DNA from: Chloroflexota bacterium
GTDB lineage: Bacteria; Chloroflexota; Anaerolineae; JAAYEA01
Assembly (NCBI GenBank): GCA_012689325.1
Contig: JAAYEA010000174.1
Location: forward strand, 1 to 34,129
Direction of reading: 5' to 3'
DNA: 34,129 nucleotides
Made by a program: the position numbers and the translations under genes. Shown here one piece after another: positions 7,223 to 14,666 of the stretch. Under the pieces are notes generated by a model, which saw only the letters and a program-made list of their open reading frames with translations, was not told the DNA's origin and did not search any database. Within the stretch, counting starts at the first letter, position 1; each line of letters opens with the position of its first letter.

Positions 7223-7537
7223 ATGCAAGGATTCGCGCAACGGGTGTTCAAGCTCATCGCTCAGGTGCCGGAGGGGCAGGTGGTCACCTACGGGTCCATT
7301 GCGCGCGCCCTGGGAGAGCCGCAAGGGGCGCGCATGGTCGGCTGGGCCATGCATCAGTGCCCGGAGGGGCTGCCGTGGTACCGCGTGCTCAACAGCCAGG
7401 GGCGGGTCAGCCTGCCGGGCGAAGGCGGTGCGCTGCAACGGAGCCTGCTGGAGGATGAAGGAGTGGAATTCGACGAGCGCGACCGCGTGGACCTGGCGCG
7501 CTATCTCTGGGATGCCGAGGCGGAATATGCCGAGTGA
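7223..7537 (+). CDS. Alkyltransferase-like protein (ATL), MGMT-family DNA lesion sensor
   Basis: The 104-residue protein is the DNA-binding domain of the O6-methylguanine-DNA methyltransferase family. VPEGQVVTYGSIARALG is the helix-turn-helix region, with Y23 (base-flipping tyrosine) and R37 in ARMVGWAM (arginine finger). The methyl-acceptor motif PCHRV reads P51-W52-Y53-R54-V55, so the acceptor cysteine is replaced by tryptophan. This defines ATL proteins, which bind alkylated guanine without repairing it and hand the lesion to nucleotide excision repair. The short length (no N-terminal domain) is normal for ATLs. ATG at 7223 is chosen from the promoter position. The 3' end overlaps selA by 11 bases, so the two are co-transcribed and perhaps coupled. 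Confidence 0.92.
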   Translation: MQGFAQRVFKLIAQVPEGQVVTYGSIARALGEPQGARMVGWAMHQCPEGLPWYRVLNSQGRVSLPGEGGALQRSLLEDEGVEFDERDRVDLARYLWDAEAEYAE

Positions 7538-8894
7538 GCTGCGCAAGTTGCCCAGCGTGGATAGCGTGCTGCAACAGCCCGAGGCCCAGGCCGCCGTGCC
7601 GATCTACGGCCGCGAGCTGGTGTCCGGGGCGGTCCGGATGGCGCTGGACGAGGCGCGGCAGCGCGTGCTGGGCGGCGCGGCCTGCCCAGCGATGGCCGAG
7701 GTGCTCTCCGCCGTGGCCGACCGGCTGGCGGCGCTGGCCCAGCCCACCCTGCAACTCGTCATCAACGCCACGGGCGTGATCATTCACACCAATTTGGGGC
7801 GCGCGCCGCTGAGCGCGGCCACCATCGCGGCGATGCAACAGGCCGCCGTAGGGTACTCCAACCTGGAATATGACCTGGAGCAAGGGCAGCGCGGGTCGCG
7901 CTATGCCCACGCCGAGGGGCTGCTCTGCCGCCTGACGGGGGCTGAGGCGGCGCTTTTGGTGAATAACAACGCCGGGGCCGTCTTGTTGGCGCTCTCCGCG
8001 CTGGCCCAGGGGCGCGAGGTGGTGATCTCGCGCGGGCAGCTTGTGGAGATCGGCGGCGGGTTCCGCATCCCCGACGTGATGGCGCAGAGCGGGGCGCTGC
8101 TGCGTGAGGTGGGGACCACCAATCGTACCCGCCTGCGCGATTACGAGGCGGCCATCGGTGAGCAGACCGCCCTGCTCATGCGCGTTCATACCAGCAATTT
8201 CAAGATCATCGGGTTTGTGCAACAGGTCGAGCTGGACGAGCTGGTGCGCCTGGGCCGGGAGCGCCGCCTGCCCGTGGTGGACGATCTGGGCAGCGGCACG
8301 CTGCTGGACACCAGCCCCTATGGCCTGACCCACGAGCCGACGGTGCAAGAGAGCGTTGCCGCCGGGGCGGATATCGTCACCTTTAGCGGCGACAAGCTGC
8401 TGGGCGGCCCCCAAGCGGGGATCATCGTGGGCCGCGGCGAGCTGGTGGAGCGGCTGCGGCGGCACCCCCTCACCCGCGCGCTGCGGGTGGACAAGACCGC
8501 CATCGCCGGCATCCAGGCCAATCTGTTGCACTATCTCAAGGGCGAGGCGGCGCGCGAAATCCCCGTCTGGCGCATGATCGCCCTGCCGCTGGCCGAGCTG
8601 GAGGCCCGCGCGCAGGCGCTGGCGGCGCAGGCCGCGCGGCTGGGCGTGGCGGCGCAGGTGGTGGACGGCCAGTCGACCATCGGCGGGGGCTCCCTGCCCG
8701 GCGAGATGCTGCCCACCAGGTTGGTGGCGCTCCCGGTGCGCGGTGCCGATGCATTGGCTCGCGCGCTGCGCCGCGGGCAACCCGCCGTGGTGGGGCGCAT
8801 CGAGGATGATCGGCTGCTATTGGACCTGCGCACGGTGCTGCCGGGACAGGACGAGGCGCTGGCCGGCTGCCTGGCCCGGGCGCTGGCGAGTTAG
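7527..8894 (+). CDS. selA: L-seryl-tRNA(Sec) selenium transferase (SelA)
   Basis: SelA is a PLP enzyme that converts seryl-tRNA(Sec) to selenocysteyl-tRNA(Sec) using selenophosphate, normally as a decamer in the cytoplasm. The 455-residue protein shows family blocks in order: LRKLPSVDSVL at the N-terminus, VINATGVIIHTNLGRAPLS, YSNLEYDLEQGQRGSRY, LVNNNAGAVLL, ISRGQLVEIGGGFRIPDVM, VHTSNFKIIGF, VDDLGSG and FSGDKLLGGPQAG with PLP lysine K290. The ATG at 7527 has GAGGCGG upstream and overlaps the ATL stop codon. No selB, selD, tRNA-Sec or selenoprotein gene is visible in the window, so the rest of the pathway must lie elsewhere. Confidence 0.95.
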   Translation: MPSELRKLPSVDSVLQQPEAQAAVPIYGRELVSGAVRMALDEARQRVLGGAACPAMAEVLSAVADRLAALAQPTLQLVINATGVIIHTNLGRAPLSAATIAAMQQAAVGYSNLEYDLEQGQRGSRYAHAEGLLCRLTGAEAALLVNNNAGAVLLALSALAQGREVVISRGQLVEIGGGFRIPDVMAQSGALLREVGTTNRTRLRDYEAAIGEQTALLMRVHTSNFKIIGFVQQVELDELVRLGRERRLPVVDDLGSGTLLDTSPYGLTHEPTVQESVAAGADIVTFSGDKLLGGPQAGIIVGRGELVERLRRHPLTRALRVDKTAIAGIQANLLHYLKGEAAREIPVWRMIALPLAELEARAQALAAQAARLGVAAQVVDGQSTIGGGSLPGEMLPTRLVALPVRGADALARALRRGQPAVVGRIEDDRLLLDLRTVLPGQDEALAGCLARALAS

Positions 8895-8915
8895 CAAGAG
8901 AGAGGAATGCAACCC

Positions 8916-9905
8916 ATGTCTGAGGAGCAGATGCCCGTGGAGACGGGCGCGGAGGCCAGGGCGCAGCTCGAATCGGCCATCAGCGCCCGTCTGGCGACGC
9001 TGGATGAGGCGACCTTGCAAGAGCTGGGGCGCTGGGTGGAGGGGGCGAGCGCGCCGCCGAAACAGGCGCCGCTCAGCCGGCGGCAGTTCCTGGGCCAGGT
9101 CGCCGTGGGCGGGCTGGCTCTGGTGGCCTCCAACACCGCCACCTCCATAATCGCCCGGAAACAGGCGGCGGAAGAGGCCGCAGCAGAGGCCGCGGGTCAA
9201 GTGCGGGCCGAGCTGCAGCCCCGGGTCACCACCCTGCAGGACCTCCTGGCCCTATACGAAAAGCTCGAAAACATCGGGCTGGACGGCTCGCTCCTTGGCA
9301 GCCTGACCTCCATTCGGCCGATCTTGCAGGCGGTGCGCGAGGCCAGCAAGATCGTGGTGTTGGGGCTGACGGTGGTCGAGGCGGCGTTGGTCCAGCTCAA
9401 AAAGGCCGAGGCGGTGGTGCGCGATGGCATCGCCTTTGTGGAAGGGCTCGTGGATCGGCTGGAGGAAAAGGTGGCGGGGCTGTGGAAGCTGCTGGGCGAG
9501 GTGACCGGGGTGGCCGTGCCCATCTCGGACTCGCTCGGCGCCTTTTTCCGCAGCATCCTGGACAAGATCCCCTTTGGCATCGGGGCCAAGATCCAGCAGA
9601 TCATCGACTGGATCCAGGACCTGGTCTCGGCCCTGCCCGAGTCGCTGGCCGTGATGCGCGCCCAGTTGCTGGGGCCGCTGCGCCTGGATTGGTTCGATGA
9701 GGCGTCCGAGAACAACCTGGACGCCAGGCTCGTCAAGCCGCTGCGGGAGGAACTGCTGGCCCCCGCCAAGCGGCTGCTGGCCGAGACGGAGCGCCTGGAT
9801 AGCGACTGGGATATCCTGGTGCAGCAGCCGATGGATCAGGCGCTGCAGGCCCGCGCCGAGGTTCTCAGCGAGATCAAGGATTTCCGCGCCAACATGGCGG
9901 CCTGA
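8916..9905 (+). CDS. Unknown helical protein with an internal twin-arginine (Tat-like) motif
   Basis: This 329-residue protein is unrecognised. Residues 1-50 are polar and helical. S54-R55-R56-Q57-F58-L59 matches the Tat consensus S-R-R-x-F-L, followed by a hydrophobic run from about 61 to 80 (VAVGGLALVASN). Residues 85-329 are rich in alanine, leucine and charged residues, with long amphipathic helices and no cysteine. The plausible reading is a Tat substrate or membrane-anchored protein with an unusually long cytoplasmic N-region. ATG at 8916 is preferred over 8907 because AGAGGA then sits at normal spacing. It lies 21 bases after selA and is probably in the same transcript; a strong hairpin follows. 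Confidence 0.75.
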   Translation: MSEEQMPVETGAEARAQLESAISARLATLDEATLQELGRWVEGASAPPKQAPLSRRQFLGQVAVGGLALVASNTATSIIARKQAAEEAAAEAAGQVRAELQPRVTTLQDLLALYEKLENIGLDGSLLGSLTSIRPILQAVREASKIVVLGLTVVEAALVQLKKAEAVVRDGIAFVEGLVDRLEEKVAGLWKLLGEVTGVAVPISDSLGAFFRSILDKIPFGIGAKIQQIIDWIQDLVSALPESLAVMRAQLLGPLRLDWFDEASENNLDARLVKPLREELLAPAKRLLAETERLDSDWDILVQQPMDQALQARAEVLSEIKDFRANMAA

Positions 9906-9921
9906 TAGTTTACCAGATCAG

Positions 9922-9956
9922 AAAGCGCATCGCAGGTCGGTTCCGCGATGCGCTTT
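9922..9956. terminator. Bidirectional terminator between convergent operons
   Basis: AAAGCGCATCGC at 9922-9933 pairs perfectly with its complement at 9945-9956 across an 11-base loop, and the plus strand continues with further T residues. It ends the ATL-selA operon on plus and lies just past the stop of the minus-strand cupin gene at 9975. Confidence 0.9.
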
Positions 9957-9974
9957 TTGTTGGGGCTTGTCGGT

Positions 9975-10430
9975 TTACCCGTCCTTGCGCGCCCAGTCGT
10001 AGGGGATCTGGTCGGTGTGGGCGGGCAGGCGGTACTCGTCCGGCTGCTGATAGTTGTACATCTCGGTGGGCACGTTGACGATCAGCGCGACCTCTTCGCT
10101 GATGCCCTTGAAGCCGTGCATCACGCCCGGCGGGATCTTGACCAGCATGGGGTTCAGCGAGCCGATAAAGAACTCATTGATCTCGCCATGGGTGGGCGAC
10201 CCCTCCCGGCTATCGTAGAGCACCACCTTGGCCATGCCTTGCACGCAGATAAAGTGGTCGGTCTGAATCTTGTGGTAATGCCAGCCCTTCACCACGCCGG
10301 GATAGACGGCGGTGATGTACACCTGCCCGAACTTGTCATACTCTTCCCAGTCGGGGCGCAGCATCTCCATCAGGTATCCCCGCTCGTCCGGGATCACGCG
10401 CAGCTTTTTGGTCTTGACGCCCTCGATCAC
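9975..10430 (-). CDS. RmlC-like cupin (dTDP-4-dehydrorhamnose 3,5-epimerase family)
   Basis: The 151-residue protein is a single jelly-roll of the dTDP-sugar 3,5-epimerase family. It shows DERGYLMEMLR near the N-terminus, VVKGWHYHKIQTDHF with H51 and H53, MAKVVLYDSREGSPTHGE, and a VKIPPGVMHGF strand. True RmlC has G-L-H-Y-Q around its catalytic histidine. Here the W-H-Y-H pattern and the short length (151 versus about 180) suggest a related sugar or polyol cupin, not necessarily rhamnose synthesis. GTG at 10430 is chosen because AAGGAGG lies 7 bases before it. It is the third gene of the minus-strand operon after the M20 hydrolase and the EamA-PAP2 protein; no other rml genes are in the window. 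Confidence 0.8.
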   Translation of the reverse strand: MIEGVKTKKLRVIPDERGYLMEMLRPDWEEYDKFGQVYITAVYPGVVKGWHYHKIQTDHFICVQGMAKVVLYDSREGSPTHGEINEFFIGSLNPMLVKIPPGVMHGFKGISEEVALIVNVPTEMYNYQQPDEYRLPAHTDQIPYDWARKDG

Positions 10431-10464
10431 CGCAAGGCCTCCTTCTTGTTAGTTATCGCCCCGC

Positions 10465-11904
10465 TCACACCAGCCCGAAGGCTCGAAATACCAGCAGCGG
10501 GCCGCACAGCCCGACCAGGCCGCCGACGATGGTTTGCCAGCGGGTATGCGCGCCCACCGTGATGCGCGCCCAGGCCACCACCGGCACCAGCAGAAACGAG
10601 GGGGCGGCAAAGGGCCCCACCAGGATGGTGAGCATGGTGGAGAGCGCCGTGATGCCGATCATGTGCTGGCTCACCTTCCAGATAAAGGTGATGGCGATGC
10701 TGACCACGATGAGCGCCAGCCCCGTGGCAAAGACGGCCTGCAGGGCGCGCGGCCCCTGGCCGAACTGGAGCGCCACCAGCGGCAGCACCGCCGCCAGCAG
10801 GGCCATCACGATGAGCGGGAGTTGCACGCGCTCCTCGCGCCGGGTGATGTGCCAGTCGCTGATGCGCCCGCGGCGCCGCTGGTCCAACAGGAACAGGATG
10901 GGAAACCCCACGCTGACCGCCAGCACAAAGGCGGCCCAAGCGAGCCCTTCCCACGTCGAGCTGACGCCCTGCATGGCGGCCACCACGAAGACGATCCCCA
11001 GCCAATAGATGGGGTTGAGGAAATAGGAGACGAACTTGGCGGAGGCCATCGGCTCGCGCAATTCGGCGATGAACATGGCCAGCAAGATCATGCAGCCGCC
11101 GAACAGAGCCCTGGGCTCCAGGCGCTCCCCCATCAGCAAATAGCCAAAGATCGCGGCAAAGACCGGCTCCATGGCGAAAACCACGCCCGTGTGGGTGGGG
11201 GTCGTGTACTTGCTGACGCTGTTTTGCACGCCAAAGGCCAGGGCCGTGGCCAGGATGCCGGTAAAGGCGGCGGCGTTGAAAACATCTTGCGGCATGGGGA
11301 GGGGGATGCCCCCTTCAAAGTAGGAGGCAACGGCGCTGGCGGCTGCCACAAAGGCGATCTGCACGATGGTCAGGCCCAGCGCGTCGGTGCGGGGGGCCAG
11401 GAACCCCACCGCCGTGATATGCGCGCCAAACGAGATGGCGCAGCCCAACACCAGCAGGTCGCCGCGCTGGATCGACAGGTCGCCCTGGAGGGAGACCAGC
11501 GCCAGGCCGATGACCGCGACCGCCGTGGCCAGGAGGATTTGGCGCTTGGGCATCCGGCGCGTCCAGATGGCGGCGATGATGGGCACCGAGACGGTCTGCA
11601 ACCCTGTGATCAGCCCGGCCTTGGTGGCGCTGGTGTACTTGAGGCCGGTGGTTTGCAGCGTATAGCCGGCGAACAGGAGCAGCCCGATGAGCGCGCCCGC
11701 GCCCCAGCCCCACCAGCCCAAGGACTTGAGCCGCCGGCCAAAGAGGAGGAGCATCGCCAGCGTGGCCATGCCGAAACGGATGGCCAGAAAGCCAAAGACG
11801 GGGTACTTGCCCACCGCCTCTTGCACGGCGACAAAGGTGCTGCCCCAGATCAAGGTCACGAATAGGAGGGCCAGGTCGGCCCTGATTTGTCGCTTGCTCG
11901 TCAT
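10465..11904 (-). CDS. EamA/DMT-family transporter fused to a C-terminal PAP2-like membrane domain
   Basis: Residues 1 to about 283 form a ten-helix drug/metabolite transporter with two EamA repeats (DLALLFVTLIWGSTFVAVQE; GVQNSVSKYTTPTHTGVVFAMEPVFAAIFG). Residues about 290-479 form a second membrane domain. It contains GRISDWHITRREER, WKVSQHMIG with H414, and VAWARITVGAHTRWQ with R447 and H453, matching the C-terminal blocks of PAP2-type phosphatases (S-x-H and R-x5-H). The K-x6-R-P block is missing and the last aspartate is Q457, so phosphatase activity is doubtful. The frame is uninterrupted. The start at 11904 has GAGAG upstream. The gene lies 33 bases after the M20 gene and 34 before the cupin gene. 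Exported or recycled substrate is unknown. Confidence 0.85.
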   Translation of the reverse strand: MTSKRQIRADLALLFVTLIWGSTFVAVQEAVGKYPVFGFLAIRFGMATLAMLLLFGRRLKSLGWWGWGAGALIGLLLFAGYTLQTTGLKYTSATKAGLITGLQTVSVPIIAAIWTRRMPKRQILLATAVAVIGLALVSLQGDLSIQRGDLLVLGCAISFGAHITAVGFLAPRTDALGLTIVQIAFVAAASAVASYFEGGIPLPMPQDVFNAAAFTGILATALAFGVQNSVSKYTTPTHTGVVFAMEPVFAAIFGYLLMGERLEPRALFGGCMILLAMFIAELREPMASAKFVSYFLNPIYWLGIVFVVAAMQGVSSTWEGLAWAAFVLAVSVGFPILFLLDQRRRGRISDWHITRREERVQLPLIVMALLAAVLPLVALQFGQGPRALQAVFATGLALIVVSIAITFIWKVSQHMIGITALSTMLTILVGPFAAPSFLLVPVVAWARITVGAHTRWQTIVGGLVGLCGPLLVFRAFGLV

Positions 11905-11937
11905 AGATCTCTCACTCGACCGTCACAGACATGATCG

Positions 11938-13119
11938 TCAATTGCCCGCCTCGGCCAACCCCGGGTAGTGGCAGATGGCCGCCAGAAGCATCCGCGTCAA
12001 CAGGACAAGCTCGTCCACCGAGACGTGCTCGTTGCTGGAATGCGCGCCGTGCCCCACGCCCAAGTACCCGGCCGGAATCCCGGCCTCGCGGGTGAGGATG
12101 GAGACGTCGCCCACGCTGCGCTGCCCTACCTCCACCAACGGCTGGCCCAGAATATCCCTGGCCGCGGCTTGCAGGACGCACCGGGCCAGGTTGTCCTCGG
12201 CCATCCGGTATCCCTCGCGGGTCTTGCGCAGATCCAACGAGATGGTCACGTGGTGCTTGCGCGCCATCTCGTCCACCAGCTCCTCGAACTCGCGCTGGAT
12301 GTCGCGGTGGCTTTTCTCCGGCGCGTAGCGGCGCGTGCCCATGATCCGGCAGGTGGTGGGCAACCGGTTGTAAAAGTCGCCGCCCTCGAAAATGCCGATG
12401 AAAATGCTTTCCGGCCCCGTCAGGGGGATGTCCACGCGCGCCAGCTCGGCGTTCCGTTCCAGCAGGCGCCCCACCAGCTCGTGCCCCACCAAGATGGGGT
12501 GCGGCGCGCCAGGAGGGGCTTGCAGCTCGTGGACCACCTCGCCCTCGCGCCGGATGACGATTTCGAAGGTGCTTTGGCCCAGCCCCACGACTTCCAGCTC
12601 GCGGATGCGCCCCTCGGTGACGATGGCCATGTCGCCGTGGATGCCGTGGGCCACCAGCGCCGAAAGCCCCTCGCCGCGCCCCGTGGGCGCCTCGTGCAGG
12701 CCATGCGCCGTCAGCAGCAGGTTACCCTTCAGGCGGGCGCCCGATTCCATCAGCACCCGGGCCGCCTCGGCCATGGCGGTCAGCCCGCTCTTCATGTCCG
12801 TGGCACCGCGCCCGTGGATAATGCCATCGCGGCAATAGGGCGCCGCGTGCTCGGCTGGGATCGTGTCCAGATGCCCATCCAGTTGGAGGGTGGGTCCGGG
12901 CCCGCCGCGGAGCCGCGCGGCAAGGCTGGGGCTCTTGGGAAAGCGGTCGGCGACGTCGTAGCGCAGTTCCACTTCCAGCCCAATCCGCCGCAAATAGTCG
13001 GCGTAATGCTCGGTGACCTGGACCGAATCGCCGGTGGGGCTGGGGATCTGGACCAGGCTTAGCGCCAAATCCTGCAAGCGCTGCGCGCTGATGCGCCCCA
13101 AGAGCTCGCCGAGTTGCAT
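11938..13119 (-). CDS. M20-family metallohydrolase (ArgE/DapE-like)
   Basis: The 393-residue protein has the M20 fold: QLDGHLDTIP with H83 and D85, GRGATDMKSG with D108, and a dimerisation-type middle region. It ends with GHGAHSSNEHVSVDEL, which supplies the last metal-binding histidine. Where most M20 enzymes have a Glu-Glu pair (catalytic base plus metal ligand) this one has H142-E143 in AHGLHEAPTG. Family members usually remove acyl groups from amino acids. ATG at 13119 is chosen because GAGGAGGGGG precedes it; the extension to 13248 would cross the promoter. It is first in the operon with the EamA-PAP2 protein and the cupin, and diverges from an aminotransferase gene. Substrate unknown. 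Confidence 0.85.
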   Translation of the reverse strand: MQLGELLGRISAQRLQDLALSLVQIPSPTGDSVQVTEHYADYLRRIGLEVELRYDVADRFPKSPSLAARLRGGPGPTLQLDGHLDTIPAEHAAPYCRDGIIHGRGATDMKSGLTAMAEAARVLMESGARLKGNLLLTAHGLHEAPTGRGEGLSALVAHGIHGDMAIVTEGRIRELEVVGLGQSTFEIVIRREGEVVHELQAPPGAPHPILVGHELVGRLLERNAELARVDIPLTGPESIFIGIFEGGDFYNRLPTTCRIMGTRRYAPEKSHRDIQREFEELVDEMARKHHVTISLDLRKTREGYRMAEDNLARCVLQAAARDILGQPLVEVGQRSVGDVSILTREAGIPAGYLGVGHGAHSSNEHVSVDELVLLTRMLLAAICHYPGLAEAGN

Positions 13120-13154
13120 GACCCCCTCCTCGCGCCTGATCGCCGGATCATCGC

Positions 13155-13183
13155 TTGACCGAAAGCGCATTCTAGCATAAAAT
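13155..13183 (+). promoter_or_regulatory. Promoter of the aminotransferase-GHMP kinase-lysS operon
   Basis: TTGACC at 13155-13160, a 17-base spacer and TAAAAT at 13178-13183. The transcript would start near 13190 and have a leader of about 46 bases with AGGAGG before the ATG at 13236. The -10 box includes the ATG at 13182, which rules that codon out as the start. Confidence 0.85.
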
Positions 13184-13197
13184 GCCCCGGAGGTCAA
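13169..13197 (-). promoter_or_regulatory. Interlocked opposite promoter of the M20-EamA-cupin operon
   Basis: On the minus strand TTGACC (plus 13192-13197), a 17-base spacer and TAGAAT (plus 13169-13174). It overlaps the plus-strand promoter: the two -10 boxes lie side by side and the -35 boxes are at the outer ends, giving a symmetrical element. Confidence 0.85.
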
Positions 13198-13235
13198 AGC
13201 TATCCGTCGGCCAAGCCAACAGGAGGACGCTGCCC

Positions 13236-14630
13236 ATGCCGGAACCAAGTGCTCGGCTATCCCCAGAGCCGCCCGCCGGGTTCGGCGCGCTCTTGCCCCA
13301 CATGCGCACCGAGGCGCCCGGCCCGCGCTCCCGCGAGCTGGCGACGCTGCTGGAGCGGCACGAAGCGCCCACCGCCTCGACCCTGGCGCGCGGCCAGGTC
13401 CCCGTCTTTTGGGAGCGCACGCGAGACGCCAACATCCTCGATGTGGATGGCAACCTGTACGTGGACCTCACCGCCGGTTTCTGCGTGGCGGTGGCGGGGC
13501 ACTCTAATCCCCGGATCGTGGCCGCGCTGAGCGAGCAGGCCGCCGTCATGATGCACAGCCAGGGCGCCTCCAACCCCAACCCGCTGCGGGCCCGGCTGGC
13601 CCAGCGCCTGGCCGAGTTGGCCCCCGGCAACCTCTCTGTCTCGCACCTCGCCAATACGGGGGCGGAGGCCATCGAGGTGGCGCTCAAGACGGCGCGGCTG
13701 CACACGGGCCGCAGCATGGTGATCGCCTTCCAGGGCGGCTTTCATGGCAAGACCATCGGGGCGCTGGCCGCCACCTCGCAGAACTATTACCGCGCGCCGT
13801 TCCAGGGCGAATTGGGTGGGGTCGTCCACCTGCCCTATGCCTATTGCTATCGCTGCGCCTTTGGGCGTGAATACCCTGCCTGCGACACCTTTTGCGCCGA
13901 TTACGTGCGGCACGTCATCGAGATGCCCGATTCCGGCGTCGCGGATATCGCTGCCCTGGTGGTGGAGCCGGTGCAGGGGCATGGCGGCTGGATCGTGCCG
14001 CCGCCGAGCTTTCTGGCCAAGCTGCGTCGCATCTGCGACGACCACGGCATCCTGCTTATCGCCGACGAGATCATCACGGGCTGCGGGCGCACGGGCCGCC
14101 TGTTCGCCGTGGAGCATGCGGGGGTCGTGCCGGACATCTTGACGGTGGCCAAGGGGCTGGCTAGCGGCTTTCCCATCTCGGCCATGATCACCACCCCCGA
14201 GATCGCGGCGGCCTGGAAGCCGTTGCAGCATACCAGCACCTTCCTGGGCAACCCCGTGGGCTGCGCGGCGGCCCTCGCCTCCCTGGCCGAGATCACGGAG
14301 CGGGGGCTGGTGGCTCGCGCCGCCGAGATGGAGGGGCGTTTCCGGGAGCGCCTGGACCAGATGCAGCGACGCTGCGCCCTGATCGGCGACGTCCGCATCC
14401 TGGGCAGCATGGCCGGGATCGAGTTGGTGGAGGATCGCCGCACCAAAAAGCCCGCCGCTGCGCAGGCGGCCCGAGCGGTGGCGAACGCTCTGCAGCGCGG
14501 CGTGATGGCGACCAACCTGGGCGGGACCTACCATAACGTGATCAAGATGTCGCCGCCGCTGGTCATCACGTGGGAACAGCTATCGGTGGCGCTGGACCTG
14601 TTGGAAGAGAGCGTCCAGCAAGCCGCCTGA
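13236..14630 (+). CDS. Class III aminotransferase (4-aminobutyrate/omega-amino acid type)
   Basis: The 464-residue protein is a fold-type I PLP aminotransferase of class III. Visible motifs are NIDLTAGF-like VDLTAGFCVAVAGHS, NTGAEAIEVALK, FQGGFHGKT, the cysteine-rich CYRCAFGREYPACDTFC typical of the omega-aminotransferase branch, VEPVQGHGGW, IADEIITGCGRTG with D277, and TVAKGLASGFP with PLP lysine K306. It transfers amino groups from an omega-amino acid or similar donor to an alpha-keto acid; the true substrate is not evident. ATG at 13236 is preferred over 13182, which lies inside the -10 box, and AGGAGG is well spaced. It heads the operon with a GHMP kinase (36-base gap) and LysRS. Confidence 0.93.
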   Translation: MPEPSARLSPEPPAGFGALLPHMRTEAPGPRSRELATLLERHEAPTASTLARGQVPVFWERTRDANILDVDGNLYVDLTAGFCVAVAGHSNPRIVAALSEQAAVMMHSQGASNPNPLRARLAQRLAELAPGNLSVSHLANTGAEAIEVALKTARLHTGRSMVIAFQGGFHGKTIGALAATSQNYYRAPFQGELGGVVHLPYAYCYRCAFGREYPACDTFCADYVRHVIEMPDSGVADIAALVVEPVQGHGGWIVPPPSFLAKLRRICDDHGILLIADEIITGCGRTGRLFAVEHAGVVPDILTVAKGLASGFPISAMITTPEIAAAWKPLQHTSTFLGNPVGCAAALASLAEITERGLVARAAEMEGRFRERLDQMQRRCALIGDVRILGSMAGIELVEDRRTKKPAAAQAARAVANALQRGVMATNLGGTYHNVIKMSPPLVITWEQLSVALDLLEESVQQAA

Positions 14631-14666
14631 GCTCGAGTCGGGGAGATTGAAGGGGAGCGCGAGGCC

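Noticed and set aside
7020-7526. N-terminal extension of the selA frame across the tRNA and ATL genes
   Set aside because: The extension runs antisense to the tRNA and shadows the ATL gene. SelA homology begins at the ATG at 7527.
10534-11865. Plus-strand frame opposite the EamA-PAP2 gene
   Set aside because: Charged, glutamine/histidine-rich shadow; the minus-strand protein has clear membrane helices and family motifs.
13182-13235. Earlier ATG for the aminotransferase
   Set aside because: The codon lies within the -10 box of the promoter and has no ribosome site; ATG at 13236 has AGGAGG at good spacing.
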